A program made the translations under genes and the position numbers. Shown here piece after piece: positions 1-9,179 of a stretch of 64,000 bases of DNA. Position 1 is the stretch's first letter. Every line of letters starts with the position of its first letter. The notes under the pieces are model-generated. The model was not told where the DNA came from. It searched no databases and saw only the letters and a list, made by a program, of their open reading frames with translations. Source of the stretch: Prevotellaceae bacterium (GTDB lineage: Bacteria; Bacteroidota; Bacteroidia; Bacteroidales; Bacteroidaceae); assembly GCA_031262785.1 (NCBI GenBank), contig JAISHB010000081.1:1-64000 (forward strand). The letters run 5' to 3'.

Positions 1-84
1 AGCCAACGTGTAGATGGTCATCATCAAATTGAAGTAAGCGCCCCGTTTGAGTTTCGGAAGTGTAATTTTAAGAAAAGTATTCAT
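1..84 (-). CDS. 5' end of a minus-strand CDS truncated by the window edge (MNTFLKITLPKLKRGAYFNLMMTIYTLA...)
   Basis: ATG on the minus strand at 84-82 with 28 uninterrupted codons to the window edge; A-rich region upstream; family not recognised. Confidence 0.35.
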   Translation of the reverse strand, partial: MNTFLKITLPKLKRGAYFNLMMTIYTLA

Positions 85-234
85 TTTGTTTGTTTTTAAA
101 TTAATAATTCTGTCGGCGAGGGAAAAAATGCCGCGTGAAGCAGTTTATTTTTTCCGATCGTCAGACCATAAACGATTGAAGTCGCCGAAAGGTTTCGACG
201 ATCTCAAAAAAAATTGAGAGAGGAGAATATCGCG

Positions 235-562
235 TCGACAATCAAAACGGATTTTTTTGGAGGTGTTGTATGGAATCGACAATCAAAACGGATTTTTGGG
301 AAGGCGTTGTATGGAATCGACAATCAAAACAGATTTTTTTGGAGGTGTTATTTGGAATCGACCATCGAAATGGATTTTTGGGAAGGCGTTGTATGGAATC
401 GACAATCGAGATAGATTTTTTTGGAGGTGTTATTTGGAGTCGACAATTAGAACAGACTTTTTTTGGGTCGTTGTGTGAGGTCTATAATCGCAAAATATGT
501 TTTTTAGGTCGTTGGATGGAATTTATAATTGAAATAGATTCTTTTGAAGTTGTTGGATGAAA
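235..562. repeat. 41-bp tandem array, ~8 units decaying toward the right, with an alternating 82-bp higher-order pattern
   Basis: TCGACAATCAAAACGG... unit starts at 235, 276, 317, 358, 399, 440, with degenerate starts at 481 and 522; constant 41-bp spacing; units alternate ttttttggaggtgtt / tttttgggaaggcgtt. Confidence 0.9.
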
Positions 563-944
563 TTTATGGGTTGAATTTATTCTGGGCTGCCAACAAATAG
601 AGTTAGTGGGCTGAAAATAATGAAAGCGAGACTGTCGCAGACTTTCCTGATCTCACAATAATATATTGAGAATGTTGGAGGTGAGTCATCGCGTTATAAA
701 CTCAATAGCACAACCACTTCCTTTCTATGATACTAAATTGCAAGATATTTTCCAACATGTTTTTGGTTTGTCATTTAGTAAATAGCTAGGATTATTGCGG
801 ATTTAGATTATATATTAGGAAAGTCAAGCCGATAATCTAACCATTGACGATAGTATCCTAAATAAGATTAAAAAAAGCAGATGGCTGAGGTGTTATATTC
901 GCTACCGTTGAATTATTTAGTATCTTTACGACGATATAATTTAC

Positions 945-1502
945 ATGATGATGAAATCAACAATATATTCCATTGGTCATGGGAACAAAACTATCGAAGA
1001 GTTTCTCAAAGAATTGAAGTCCTTCGATATAGATTTTCTTGTAGATATACGGTCCAAACCGTTTTCTAAGTGGAGTCCTCAATTTAATCAAACTTCTCTT
1101 CAATTAGAAGTTGAAAGAGAACATATAAAGTATGTATTTCTTGGGGATAAGTTAGGTGGCCTCCCTGACGATAGGAGTTGTTATGATAGTGAAGGTAAGG
1201 TTGTATATGGCTTTATGAAGAACAAGATTTTTTTTCAAGAAGGTTTGAAAAGACTAATTGTCGCAAATAATAAAGCAATAAAGGTTGCTATAATGTGTAG
1301 TGAATCCAAACCAGAAGAATGCCATAGAAGCAAGCTAATAGGAGAAGAATTACTTGATAATTTTAATATTTCAGTAAATCATATTATCGCTGAAAATAGA
1401 ATAAAATCTCAAGAAGTCGTTATTGGCGAACTTACAAATGGCTTCGGATTGGTAGATTTATTTGGAAATAAGACAGACTTTACGTCACGAAAATCATATT
1501 AG
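945..1502 (+). CDS. DUF488 family protein
   Basis: N-terminal SIGHGNKTIEEFLKELKSFDIDFLVDIRSKPFSKWSPQFN and C-terminal CSESKPEECHRS match the DUF488 pattern. Confidence 0.85.
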   Translation: MMMKSTIYSIGHGNKTIEEFLKELKSFDIDFLVDIRSKPFSKWSPQFNQTSLQLEVEREHIKYVFLGDKLGGLPDDRSCYDSEGKVVYGFMKNKIFFQEGLKRLIVANNKAIKVAIMCSESKPEECHRSKLIGEELLDNFNISVNHIIAENRIKSQEVVIGELTNGFGLVDLFGNKTDFTSRKSY

Positions 1503-1503
1503 C

Positions 1504-1980
1504 ATGGAATTCTTTACTATTGGAGTATATAAGTCAACGGAGAATGATTTCTTCGGAAAATTGGTAGGTAATAACATTGATACTTTCTGCGACATACGTC
1601 AAAGAAGGGGTGTTAGAGGTGCCGAATACAGTTTTGTTAATAGCCATTATCTACAACAGAGGTTACAGGATTTGAATATTAGATATGGTCACATATTAGG
1701 TTTAGCACCAACATCTGAAATAAGATATTTGCAAAAGCAAGAAGATTTACAGATTGGAAAACAAAAACGAGATAGAAATAAACTTGGGAAGGTTTTCATC
1801 CTTGCATATAAAGAGAAAATATTGAATCACTTTAGCTTTGATAATTTCATAGAACAATTAGATAATATTGGAGCTAATAGAGTAGTTCTATTCTGTGTAG
1901 AAGAAAAGGCGGAAGCCTGTCACCGATCAATAGTGGCAGATAAATTGGAGAAACAGGGATATCGAATTACGCATTTATGA
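1504..1980 (+). CDS. DUF488 family protein (second, divergent copy)
   Basis: FTIGVYKSTENDFFGKLVGNNIDTFCDIRQRRG... and CVEEKAEACHRSIVADKL; start chosen at ATG 1504, just after the previous stop. Confidence 0.82.
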   Translation: MEFFTIGVYKSTENDFFGKLVGNNIDTFCDIRQRRGVRGAEYSFVNSHYLQQRLQDLNIRYGHILGLAPTSEIRYLQKQEDLQIGKQKRDRNKLGKVFILAYKEKILNHFSFDNFIEQLDNIGANRVVLFCVEEKAEACHRSIVADKLEKQGYRITHL

Positions 1981-2612
1981 AAGAAAACGTTTTGATTCTA
2001 TCAAAAACACAAATGGAAAATGGAGTTTGTGTAGGAGGACTTACTGACGGTGGTCGTTATGTTAGATTGCTTGATAATGGAGGAAGCAATCAGCCCAAGG
2101 ATACAAGTCTTGCGCCGTTACAAATATGGGAAATAGACTACGTTGCTAAGGCAAATACCCGTCCTCCTCATGTTGAAGACGTAGTAGTTCAAACTATGAT
2201 TAGGAAAGGGAGCTTAAATAGAGATGCTAATATTGAAGAATTTCTTAAAGTACGAAATGTACCTATTTGGAGAGGCACTCCTGATATGCTATTTGATGGT
2301 TTGGTGCAATGGACTTTAAAAGGAAGTGGTTATATTGATGCAGTAGGAGGTGTGCCTAATCATAGTGTTGGCTTTTGGATTAGCGATAAACCTCTTTATA
2401 AAACCGAGTATGAAGGCAGCATTAGATATAAATATCGATTTGATATATTTGACATAAATGGGAGAAGTATTAAGTATAAGGGTTTTGAAGATCCTGTAAG
2501 CCAGATTCCTGCGGGTACATTAATTCGCGTGTCTCTTGCTAGATGGTGGATTTCACCTTCGGATAATTCGGAAAAATGTTGGCTCCAATTGTCTGGCTGG
2601 TATAATTTGTAG
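1977..2612 (+). CDS. putative dual-OB (DuOB-like) domain protein
   Basis: 211 aa, overlaps the previous stop by 4 nt (ATGA); KENVLILSKTQMENGVCVGGLTDGGRYVRLL pattern resembles dual OB-containing domain proteins; family call from memory. Confidence 0.5.
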   Translation: MKENVLILSKTQMENGVCVGGLTDGGRYVRLLDNGGSNQPKDTSLAPLQIWEIDYVAKANTRPPHVEDVVVQTMIRKGSLNRDANIEEFLKVRNVPIWRGTPDMLFDGLVQWTLKGSGYIDAVGGVPNHSVGFWISDKPLYKTEYEGSIRYKYRFDIFDINGRSIKYKGFEDPVSQIPAGTLIRVSLARWWISPSDNSEKCWLQLSGWYNL

Positions 2613-2792
2613 AGAAACTCTTTTCAATTAGAAAAGTTAGTTGAATTATCTTTCAATTTAGTATATGGGTGGAAGAGTGTTGCGGAAAGATATTCTAAAC
2701 TAGGCCATCTAAAAAATCTCTATCAATAATCAAGGACGTAAATAGAACTGTGTCATCCGGTGAAAAGTTACAAATTATGATTTCAAGTGATG

Positions 2793-2811
2793 TCATCACA
2801 AGCTGTGATGA
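2793..2811. other. perfect 8-bp hairpin TCATCACA-agc-TGTGATGA
   Basis: direct reading. Confidence 0.7.
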
Positions 2812-2825
2812 GATAACGTTCATTC

Positions 2826-2852
2826 TTCAAGGCGCCAATTTGGCACCTTGAA
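2826..2852. other. 13-bp stem hairpin TTCAAGGCGCCAA-t-TTGGCACCTTGAA (one imperfect pair), no T tract
   Basis: direct reading. Confidence 0.65.
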
Positions 2853-2972
2853 CATCTTCTGGCGTAATATCAGCACCCCACCACTCCGAAGCGCTGCGTT
2901 TTTTAGTTTCCCCATCCTACTCCACGACTAACAAAAAGTAACCAAACCATTGCGCAAACACAAACTATTCGC

Positions 2973-2980
2973 TACTTTTG
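2973..2980 (+). promoter_or_regulatory. Bacteroidetes-type -7 element TACTTTTG upstream of tnaA
   Basis: matches TAnnTTTG; ~40 nt upstream of the tnaA ATG. Confidence 0.5.
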
Positions 2981-3019
2981 CCCCACTGACGGCGATGCAA
3001 CACGGCTGTTGGTAACTAA

Positions 3020-4411
3020 ATGTCAAAAAGAAAATCTATGGAAATCCCTTTCGCAGAATCGTGGAAAATTAAAATGGTGGAGCCTATCGTCAAGAGCACC
3101 CGCCAAGAACGTGAATTGTGGCTGCGCCAAGCAGATTACAATGTGTTTCAGCTTAAAGCCGAACAAGTGTACATCGACCTAATCACCGACTCGGGCACCG
3201 GAGCCATGAGCAACCGGCAATGGGCTGCCCTGATGATGGGTGACGAAAGCTACGCCGGCGCTTCCTCTTTCTTTCGTTTGAAGGAGACGATTGGGCGGCT
3301 CACCGGCTTCGATTATGTAATTCCTACCCATCAGGGACGGGCGGCGGAAAACGTGCTCTTTTCCTACCTCGTACACGAGGGAGACATCATTCCCGGCAAT
3401 TCACACTTCGACACCACCAAAGGACACATCGAAGGACGCAAAGCCGTGGCACTCGATTGCACCGTCGACGAAGCACGCAACACGCAGCTGGAAATTCCCT
3501 TTAAAGGAAATGTCGATGCAAAGAAACTCGAACGCGCGCTGGCCGAACAAGCCGATCGCATTCCTTTTATTATTGTCACCATCACCAACAACACCGCCGG
3601 CGGACAACCCGTATCGATGCAAAACTTGCGCGAGGTGCGCGCCGTGGCTGATCGCTACCATAAACCGGTGCTTTTTGATTCGGCACGCTTTGCCGAGAAT
3701 GCCTATTTCATTAAACTGCGTGAAACGGGATATGCCGACAAAACCATCAAAGAGATTACCCGCGAGATGTTCAGCTTGGCCGACGGTATGACCATGAGTG
3801 CCAAGAAAGACGGCATCGTCAACATGGGAGGATTCATCGCCACCCGACGCCAAGATTGGTACGAAGGCGCCAAAGGCTTTTGCGTGCAATACGAAGGTTA
3901 CCTCACCTATGGCGGCATGAACGGACGCGATATGGAAGCACTGGCCGTCGGATTGGACGAGAACACCGAGTTTGAGAATCTTGAAACACGCATTCGCCAA
4001 GTGCAGCATCTGGCACATCGATTAGACGAATACGGCATTCCCTACCAACGCCCCTTTGGCGGACATGCCATTTTTGTGGATGCGCCCGGCGTACTCACAC
4101 ATGTTCCCAAAGAAGAATTTCCGGCGCAAACGCTCACGGTGGAACTCTATTTGGAAGCAGGCATCAGAGGATGTGAAATAGGCTATTTACTGGCCGATCG
4201 CGACCCGATTACCCGCGAAAACAGATTCGACGGATTGGATTTGTTACGATTGGCCATTCCACGACGCGTCTACACCAACAATCACATGGATGTGGTGGCA
4301 GCGGCGCTCAAAAATGTTTTCGACCGACGCGAAAACATCACACGCGGCGTGCGCATTGCATGGGAAGCACCTCTGATGAGGCACTTCACCGTGAAATTAG
4401 AGCGATTATAA
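3020..4411 (+). CDS. tnaA: tryptophanase
   Basis: 463 aa PLP beta-eliminase: YIDLITDSGTGAMS, IPTHQGRAAENVLF, FDSARFAENAYFIK, MSAKKDGIVNMGGF, LRLAIPRRVYTNNHMDVV. Confidence 0.87.
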   Translation: MSKRKSMEIPFAESWKIKMVEPIVKSTRQERELWLRQADYNVFQLKAEQVYIDLITDSGTGAMSNRQWAALMMGDESYAGASSFFRLKETIGRLTGFDYVIPTHQGRAAENVLFSYLVHEGDIIPGNSHFDTTKGHIEGRKAVALDCTVDEARNTQLEIPFKGNVDAKKLERALAEQADRIPFIIVTITNNTAGGQPVSMQNLREVRAVADRYHKPVLFDSARFAENAYFIKLRETGYADKTIKEITREMFSLADGMTMSAKKDGIVNMGGFIATRRQDWYEGAKGFCVQYEGYLTYGGMNGRDMEALAVGLDENTEFENLETRIRQVQHLAHRLDEYGIPYQRPFGGHAIFVDAPGVLTHVPKEEFPAQTLTVELYLEAGIRGCEIGYLLADRDPITRENRFDGLDLLRLAIPRRVYTNNHMDVVAAALKNVFDRRENITRGVRIAWEAPLMRHFTVKLERL

Positions 4412-4425
4412 TAAAGAGGTAAACC

Positions 4426-4647
4426 CTACGACTTTCCACTCAGCCGATAGCTGAGTGCACCCGACGGGCAACGGTCGATTTGTTGCATCAACTCTTCAAC
4501 CGTTGCATGTTCGGGTTGTATCCATGGTTTTTCACCTACGCGGTAAACACAAGGGAGGGTGTGCACACAAATGCCGGAGTGGATGCACAAACGGGGCTGC
4601 CACACGATGGTGAGATTTTCCACCGCATATTCTTTTTTCATTTCCAT
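4426..4647 (-). CDS. divergent 4Fe-4S mono-cluster protein (YjdI-like)
   Basis: RLCIHSGICVHTLPCVYRVGEKPWIQPEHATVEELMQQIDRCPSGALSY; CxHxGxC...RCPSGAL motif. Confidence 0.75.
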   Translation of the reverse strand: MEMKKEYAVENLTIVWQPRLCIHSGICVHTLPCVYRVGEKPWIQPEHATVEELMQQIDRCPSGALSYRLSGKS

Positions 4648-4666
4648 ATAATATAAATAGTATCTG

Positions 4667-4972
4667 TTATTGTACGTGATAACCGTGCTTGACAAGGCGC
4701 TTCCACTGGGGATGTTTGTGGATGTAAGAAGCCACAAACGGACAGAGAGGAACTACTTCCAATCCTTTTTGCTCGATGTCTTTGAGGGTTTGTTCTACCA
4801 ATTGCGAGCCGATGCCTTTGCCACCCAACGAAATGGGCACTTCGGTATGCGTCAGAAAAATATCTTTGCCGGCAGAAGGTTTCAGGTAAGAGATGAGCGC
4901 CAGGCGCTCGCCGATGCGAAATTCATACTGTCGACGTTCGGTGTTGTCGATCAGTTCATAGGGTTCGTTCAT
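4667..4972 (-). CDS. GNAT family N-acetyltransferase (YjdJ-like)
   Basis: short GNAT: EFRIGERLALISYLK...FLTHTEVPISLGGKGIGSQLVEQTLKDIEQKGLEVVPLCPFVASYIHKHPQW. Confidence 0.82.
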   Translation of the reverse strand: MNEPYELIDNTERRQYEFRIGERLALISYLKPSAGKDIFLTHTEVPISLGGKGIGSQLVEQTLKDIEQKGLEVVPLCPFVASYIHKHPQWKRLVKHGYHVQ

Positions 4973-4999
4973 ACGCTTTTGAATGTGATAGGTGAAGAA

Positions 5000-5299
5000 T
5001 TAATTTGCGGAAACATCTTTCAAGACCAATTGCTTCCACTCGGGATGCTTGTTGATATACACCGTGATAAACGGACAAAGGGGAACTACGCGACGCCCTT
5101 CTTTCTGAAGATTGCGCAAGGTTTTTTCCACCAGCCAGCTGCCGATGCCTTTACCTCCCAATCCGAAGGGGACTTCGGTGCGGGTAAGATAGATGTCGTT
5201 GTCTGTTTGAATGTACTCGATGCGGGGAGTACAATTCTCTACATGGAATTCATATTGCTGAGATTCCGTGTTGTTGAAGAGTTCATAATCTGTTCTCAT
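5000..5299 (-). CDS. GNAT family N-acetyltransferase (YjdJ-like), tandem paralog
   Basis: same motif order as the neighbouring ORF: TRTEVPFGLGGKGIGSWLVEKTLRNLQKEGRRVVPLCPFITVYINKHPEW. Confidence 0.82.
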   Translation of the reverse strand: MRTDYELFNNTESQQYEFHVENCTPRIEYIQTDNDIYLTRTEVPFGLGGKGIGSWLVEKTLRNLQKEGRRVVPLCPFITVYINKHPEWKQLVLKDVSAN

Positions 5300-5425
5300 A
5301 CTTTTTGAATTTGTTTATTGGTTTTGGTTTTTGATTCTCGGGTTAGCAGGTTTTAATCTGTTGGTTATCTTGAGATTTCAAAGCTATAACGTAGAATGGA
5401 TTTAATTTGTTTTGAGGGTTATTTG

Positions 5426-5433
5426 TATCTTTG
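5426..5433 (+). promoter_or_regulatory. Bacteroidetes-type -7 element TATCTTTG
   Basis: TAnnTTTG 20 nt upstream of ATG 5454. Confidence 0.5.
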
Positions 5434-5453
5434 CGCACAAATGTGTGTATCTC

Positions 5454-6491
5454 ATGAAATGGATTACTGCCGTCGAACCTCCTTCCCGCGTGCCGCAAAT
5501 AGCACACACCCACCGTTTGCTGCTGATGGGGTCATGCTTTACTTCGAGTATCGGAGAATTGCTCCGCGAGGCTAAATTTCAATGCGACATCAATCCCTTC
5601 GGGGTGCTTTACAATCCGATCTCCATTGCCTCGGCACTGCGCGAGATAGCGGTTGGCAAACACTACACGCAGGAAGATCTCTTCTTTCACGGACAATGGC
5701 ATAGCCCGATGCATCACGGCGACTTCTCCGCTGCCACGTCCGAAGAAACACTGGCACGTATCCACATCCGCTTGCAACATGCGCACGCCCATCTTCCCCA
5801 AACAGACTATCTGCTGATTACTTTCGGCACGGCATACGTCTACCAAGCCAAGGCCGACGGCAGGGTGGTGGGCAACTGTCACAAGTTGCCGGAGCATTGC
5901 TTCACGCGTCGGCGCATCACCGCCGAAGAGATGGTCGAGGCCTACACCTCGTTGTTTGCGCTGCTGATGCAGGGCGATGCGGCGCTCGGCATCACAGGCA
6001 ATCCACACTTGAAAATCCTCTTCACCGTCAGTCCCATTCGCCATGCACGCGAGGGCATGCACGCCAACCAACTGAGCAAGGCCGTACTGCTATTGGCTAT
6101 CGACCAACTGCAAACGCGCTTTCCCGATTCGTGCTTCTATTTCCCCGCCTACGAGCTGATGATGGACGAACTACGCGACTACCGCTTCTACGCCGACGAC
6201 CTGCTGCATCCCTCATCGGTAGCCATTCAATACATCGGCGAGCAGTTTTTCCTCCATTGCCTTACGTCTCAGGCACAAGAAGCAGCCCGGGCCTGCATCC
6301 GGCTTGCCAAAGAGTTGGCGCATCGTCCGTTGCATCCCGATGCAGTTGAATACCGGCGTTTCTTGGAGCAACTGCTCGTAAAGATGCATCAGCTTGGCAG
6401 CCGCTATCCCTACTTAGCTTTCGATAAAGAAAAAGAACTATGTCATACTCGATTGAACAACTTGCCCACGACATGGGCGCCCGACGCATAG
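5454..6491 (+). CDS. GSCFA domain-containing protein
   Basis: LLLMGSCFTSSIGELL... and FGTAYVY..., PIRHAREGMHANQLSKAVLL, FYADDLLHPS; overlaps the next gene by 52 nt. Confidence 0.85.
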   Translation: MKWITAVEPPSRVPQIAHTHRLLLMGSCFTSSIGELLREAKFQCDINPFGVLYNPISIASALREIAVGKHYTQEDLFFHGQWHSPMHHGDFSAATSEETLARIHIRLQHAHAHLPQTDYLLITFGTAYVYQAKADGRVVGNCHKLPEHCFTRRRITAEEMVEAYTSLFALLMQGDAALGITGNPHLKILFTVSPIRHAREGMHANQLSKAVLLLAIDQLQTRFPDSCFYFPAYELMMDELRDYRFYADDLLHPSSVAIQYIGEQFFLHCLTSQAQEAARACIRLAKELAHRPLHPDAVEYRRFLEQLLVKMHQLGSRYPYLAFDKEKELCHTRLNNLPTTWAPDA

Positions 6492-8926
6492 GCCAGGCAC
6501 CGGCCCATCTCAACTGGCTGCTCACCGACAGCCGCTCGCTCTGCTTTCCGGAAGAGACACTCTTCTTTGCCCTGCACACTAAGCGCAACGACGGAGCACG
6601 TTACCTTGCCGATCTCTATGCCCGCGGCGTGCGCAACTTTGTGTTACGCCCGGAAAGTCTGCAGGCCTTCGGCATCGACCCCGCCACCTTGGCCGAGGCC
6701 AACTTCTTGTTGGTAGACCACCCCTTGAAGGCCTTGCAAAAGCTGGCCGAGCGGCATCGCAAACGCTTCAATATCCCCGTCATCGGCATCACCGGAAGCA
6801 ATGGCAAGACGGTGGTCAAAGAGTGGTTGCACCAACTGCTCAGTCCCGATCGTTCCATTGTGCGCTCGCCGCGCTCCTACAACTCTCAAATAGGCGTGCC
6901 CCTGTCGGTATGGCAACTGGGCGGGCAGACCCAATTGGGTATCTTCGAGGCCGGCATCTCGGAGCTGAACGAGATGTCGTCGTTGCAAAGCATCATCCGT
7001 CCCACCATCGGCATTCTCACCAACATCGGCAGTGCACATCAGGAAAACTTCTTCTCGCTGCAAGAGAAGTGCATGGAAAAGCTCACCCTCTTCAAGGATT
7101 GCGACGTGGTGATCTACAACGGCGACGACGAGTTCGTGAGCAACTGCATGAGCAAGATGCTTTTCCCCGTCCGCGAGATTGCCTGGAGCTGCAAAGACGT
7201 GGAACGTCCGCTCTACATCAGCCGTATCGACAAGCAGGAGAACACCACCCGCATCGACTACCGCTACTTAGGCATGGTCAACAGCTTTGTCATCCCTTTT
7301 ATCGACGATGCCTCCATAGAAAACGCCCTCCACTGTCTGGCCACCTGTCTCTACCTGATGATGCCCGCCCGGCAGATCACCGCGCGGATGGCACACCTCG
7401 AGCCGGTGGCCATGCGCTTGGAGGTGAAAGAGGGCAAAGAGGGATGCCAGCTCATCAACGACAGCTACAACTCCGACATGGCCTCGCTCGACATCGCCCT
7501 CGACTTTCTCTACCGTCGTTCGCTCTCGACGGGGCTGAAACGCACGCTCATCTTGTCCGACATCTTGGAGAGTGGCCAAAGCGCCGCCTCGCTCTACCGC
7601 CGTGTGGGGCAGTTGGTGCGCAAACGGGGCATCGACCGCATCATTGGCGTGGGACGCAACCTCGAGGCCAACGCCGCCGCCTTCGATATGGACAGCTGTT
7701 TCTTTGCCGACACCGACGGCCTGATGCAGGCAGTGGCGCACGGGCAGCTCCGCTTTCGCGACGAGCTGATTCTCATCAAAGGTGCCCGCCGCTTCGGCTT
7801 CGACGCCCTGGCCGAAGTGTTGGAAAAGAAGGTGCACGAGACCATCCTCGAAGTCAACCTCGGTGCCTTGGTGGACAACCTCAATTACTACCGCGGTTTG
7901 CTCGAAAGTGACACCAAAATGGTCTGCATGGTGAAAGCCTCAGCCTATGGTGCCGGCTCCTACCAGATAGCCAAGACGCTGCAAGAGCATCGCGTCGATT
8001 ACTTAGCCGTGGCCGTGGCCGACGAAGGCTCGGAGTTGCGCAAGGCGGGCATCACCGCGGGTATTCTGGTGATGAATCCCGAGATGACCGCCTTCAAGAC
8101 GATATTCGACTACGAGTTGGAGCCTGAAGTGTACAGTTTCCACCTGCTCGAAGCGCTCATCGGCGCAGCCCAACGCCAAGGCATCACCCGCTATCCCATA
8201 CATTTGAAGATCGACACCGGCATGCACCGTTTGGGCTTCGCACCCGAAGAGATTCCCGCGCTCACCAGCCGCCTGCAAGCGCAAGACAGCCTCATTGTCC
8301 GCTCGGTCTTCTCCCATCTGGTGGGTGCCGACGACGCCCGCTTCGACGACTTCACGCAGCAGCAGATTAGTATCTTCGCCCAAGTGGCCGACACCCTGCA
8401 ACAAGCCTTTCCCCACAAACTCTTGCGCCACCTCTGCAATTCGGCAGGCATCCAACGCTTCCCCGAGGCGCAATTCGACATGGTTCGGTTGGGTATCGGC
8501 CTGTACGGCATCAATCCCGTCGGCACTCCCCCCTTGCACAACGTCAGCACGCTGCGCACCACCATCTTGCAAATACGTACTGTGGAGGCCGGCGACACGG
8601 TGGGCTACAATCGCAGCGGAAAGCTGGTTCGCCCCTCGCGCATTGCCGCCCTGCCCATTGGGTATGCCGACGGATTGAACCGCAAGCTGGGCAATGGTGC
8701 CGCCTATTGCTTGGTGGGCGGCCGTCCGGCGCCTTATGTAGGCAATATCTGCATGGATGTGTGTATGATCGACGTCACCGACATTGCGTGTCGCGAGGGC
8801 GACGCGGTGGAGATCTTCGGGGAGGGCTTGTCCGTCTCCCGCTTGGCCGAGGTCTTGGGCACCATCCCCTATGAACTGCTCACCACCGTCTCGACGCGCG
8901 TCAAGCGAATCTATTATCAGGAGTAA
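6440..8926 (+). CDS. bifunctional UDP-N-acetylmuramoyl-tripeptide:D-Ala-D-Ala ligase / alanine racemase
   Basis: MurF-like half (GITGSNGKTVVKEWL, INDSYNSDMASLDIALDFL) fused to an Alr-like half (MVKASAYGAGS, HLKIDTGMHRLGF, VGNICMDVCMIDVT). Confidence 0.92.
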   Translation: MSYSIEQLAHDMGARRIGQAPAHLNWLLTDSRSLCFPEETLFFALHTKRNDGARYLADLYARGVRNFVLRPESLQAFGIDPATLAEANFLLVDHPLKALQKLAERHRKRFNIPVIGITGSNGKTVVKEWLHQLLSPDRSIVRSPRSYNSQIGVPLSVWQLGGQTQLGIFEAGISELNEMSSLQSIIRPTIGILTNIGSAHQENFFSLQEKCMEKLTLFKDCDVVIYNGDDEFVSNCMSKMLFPVREIAWSCKDVERPLYISRIDKQENTTRIDYRYLGMVNSFVIPFIDDASIENALHCLATCLYLMMPARQITARMAHLEPVAMRLEVKEGKEGCQLINDSYNSDMASLDIALDFLYRRSLSTGLKRTLILSDILESGQSAASLYRRVGQLVRKRGIDRIIGVGRNLEANAAAFDMDSCFFADTDGLMQAVAHGQLRFRDELILIKGARRFGFDALAEVLEKKVHETILEVNLGALVDNLNYYRGLLESDTKMVCMVKASAYGAGSYQIAKTLQEHRVDYLAVAVADEGSELRKAGITAGILVMNPEMTAFKTIFDYELEPEVYSFHLLEALIGAAQRQGITRYPIHLKIDTGMHRLGFAPEEIPALTSRLQAQDSLIVRSVFSHLVGADDARFDDFTQQQISIFAQVADTLQQAFPHKLLRHLCNSAGIQRFPEAQFDMVRLGIGLYGINPVGTPPLHNVSTLRTTILQIRTVEAGDTVGYNRSGKLVRPSRIAALPIGYADGLNRKLGNGAAYCLVGGRPAPYVGNICMDVCMIDVTDIACREGDAVEIFGEGLSVSRLAEVLGTIPYELLTTVSTRVKRIYYQE

Positions 8927-8948
8927 ATCGCGGAAAACAACCCCGCTC

Positions 8949-9116
8949 AAGCCTTGTGAAAGGCTGCTTTTGACGGAAAGTGCGGTTCACAAGGCTTGCG
9001 AGGGGTTGTTTTGGCCGAAAGGTCTCTTTTATAAGGCTTGAGAATGTCTGTTTTTGCCGAAAGAAGCTCTTCATAAGGCTTGCGAACGCCTGTTTTTGAC
9101 AAAAGCAGGGTCCGGC
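8949..9116 (+). repeat. 42-bp tandem array (4 units); first unit carries an inverted core forming a hairpin with unit 2
   Basis: units start at 8949, 8991, 9033, 9075; CAAGCCTTGTGAA (8948-8960) is the exact reverse complement of TTCACAAGGCTTG (8986-8998). Confidence 0.88.
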
Positions 9117-9179
9117 AAGCTGTAAATCGAACGGTTGATGCTATCTTTGCACCACCAAATCCATTAATACCCACCCATT

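Noticed and set aside
214-560. Three overlapping + ORFs of 66-96 aa with repeated MESTIKTDFF-like motifs
   Set aside because: Produced by a 41-bp repeat (not a multiple of 3) read in three frames; treated as an array, not genes.
4670-5308. 212-aa + ORF
   Set aside because: Antisense to the two GNAT genes, which have clear motifs and sensible spacing.
8003-8950. 315-aa minus ORF
   Set aside because: Antisense shadow of murF-alr.
8947-9174. Minus ORF of 75 aa with 14-aa repeats
   Set aside because: Translation of the 42-bp intergenic array; no recognisable family.
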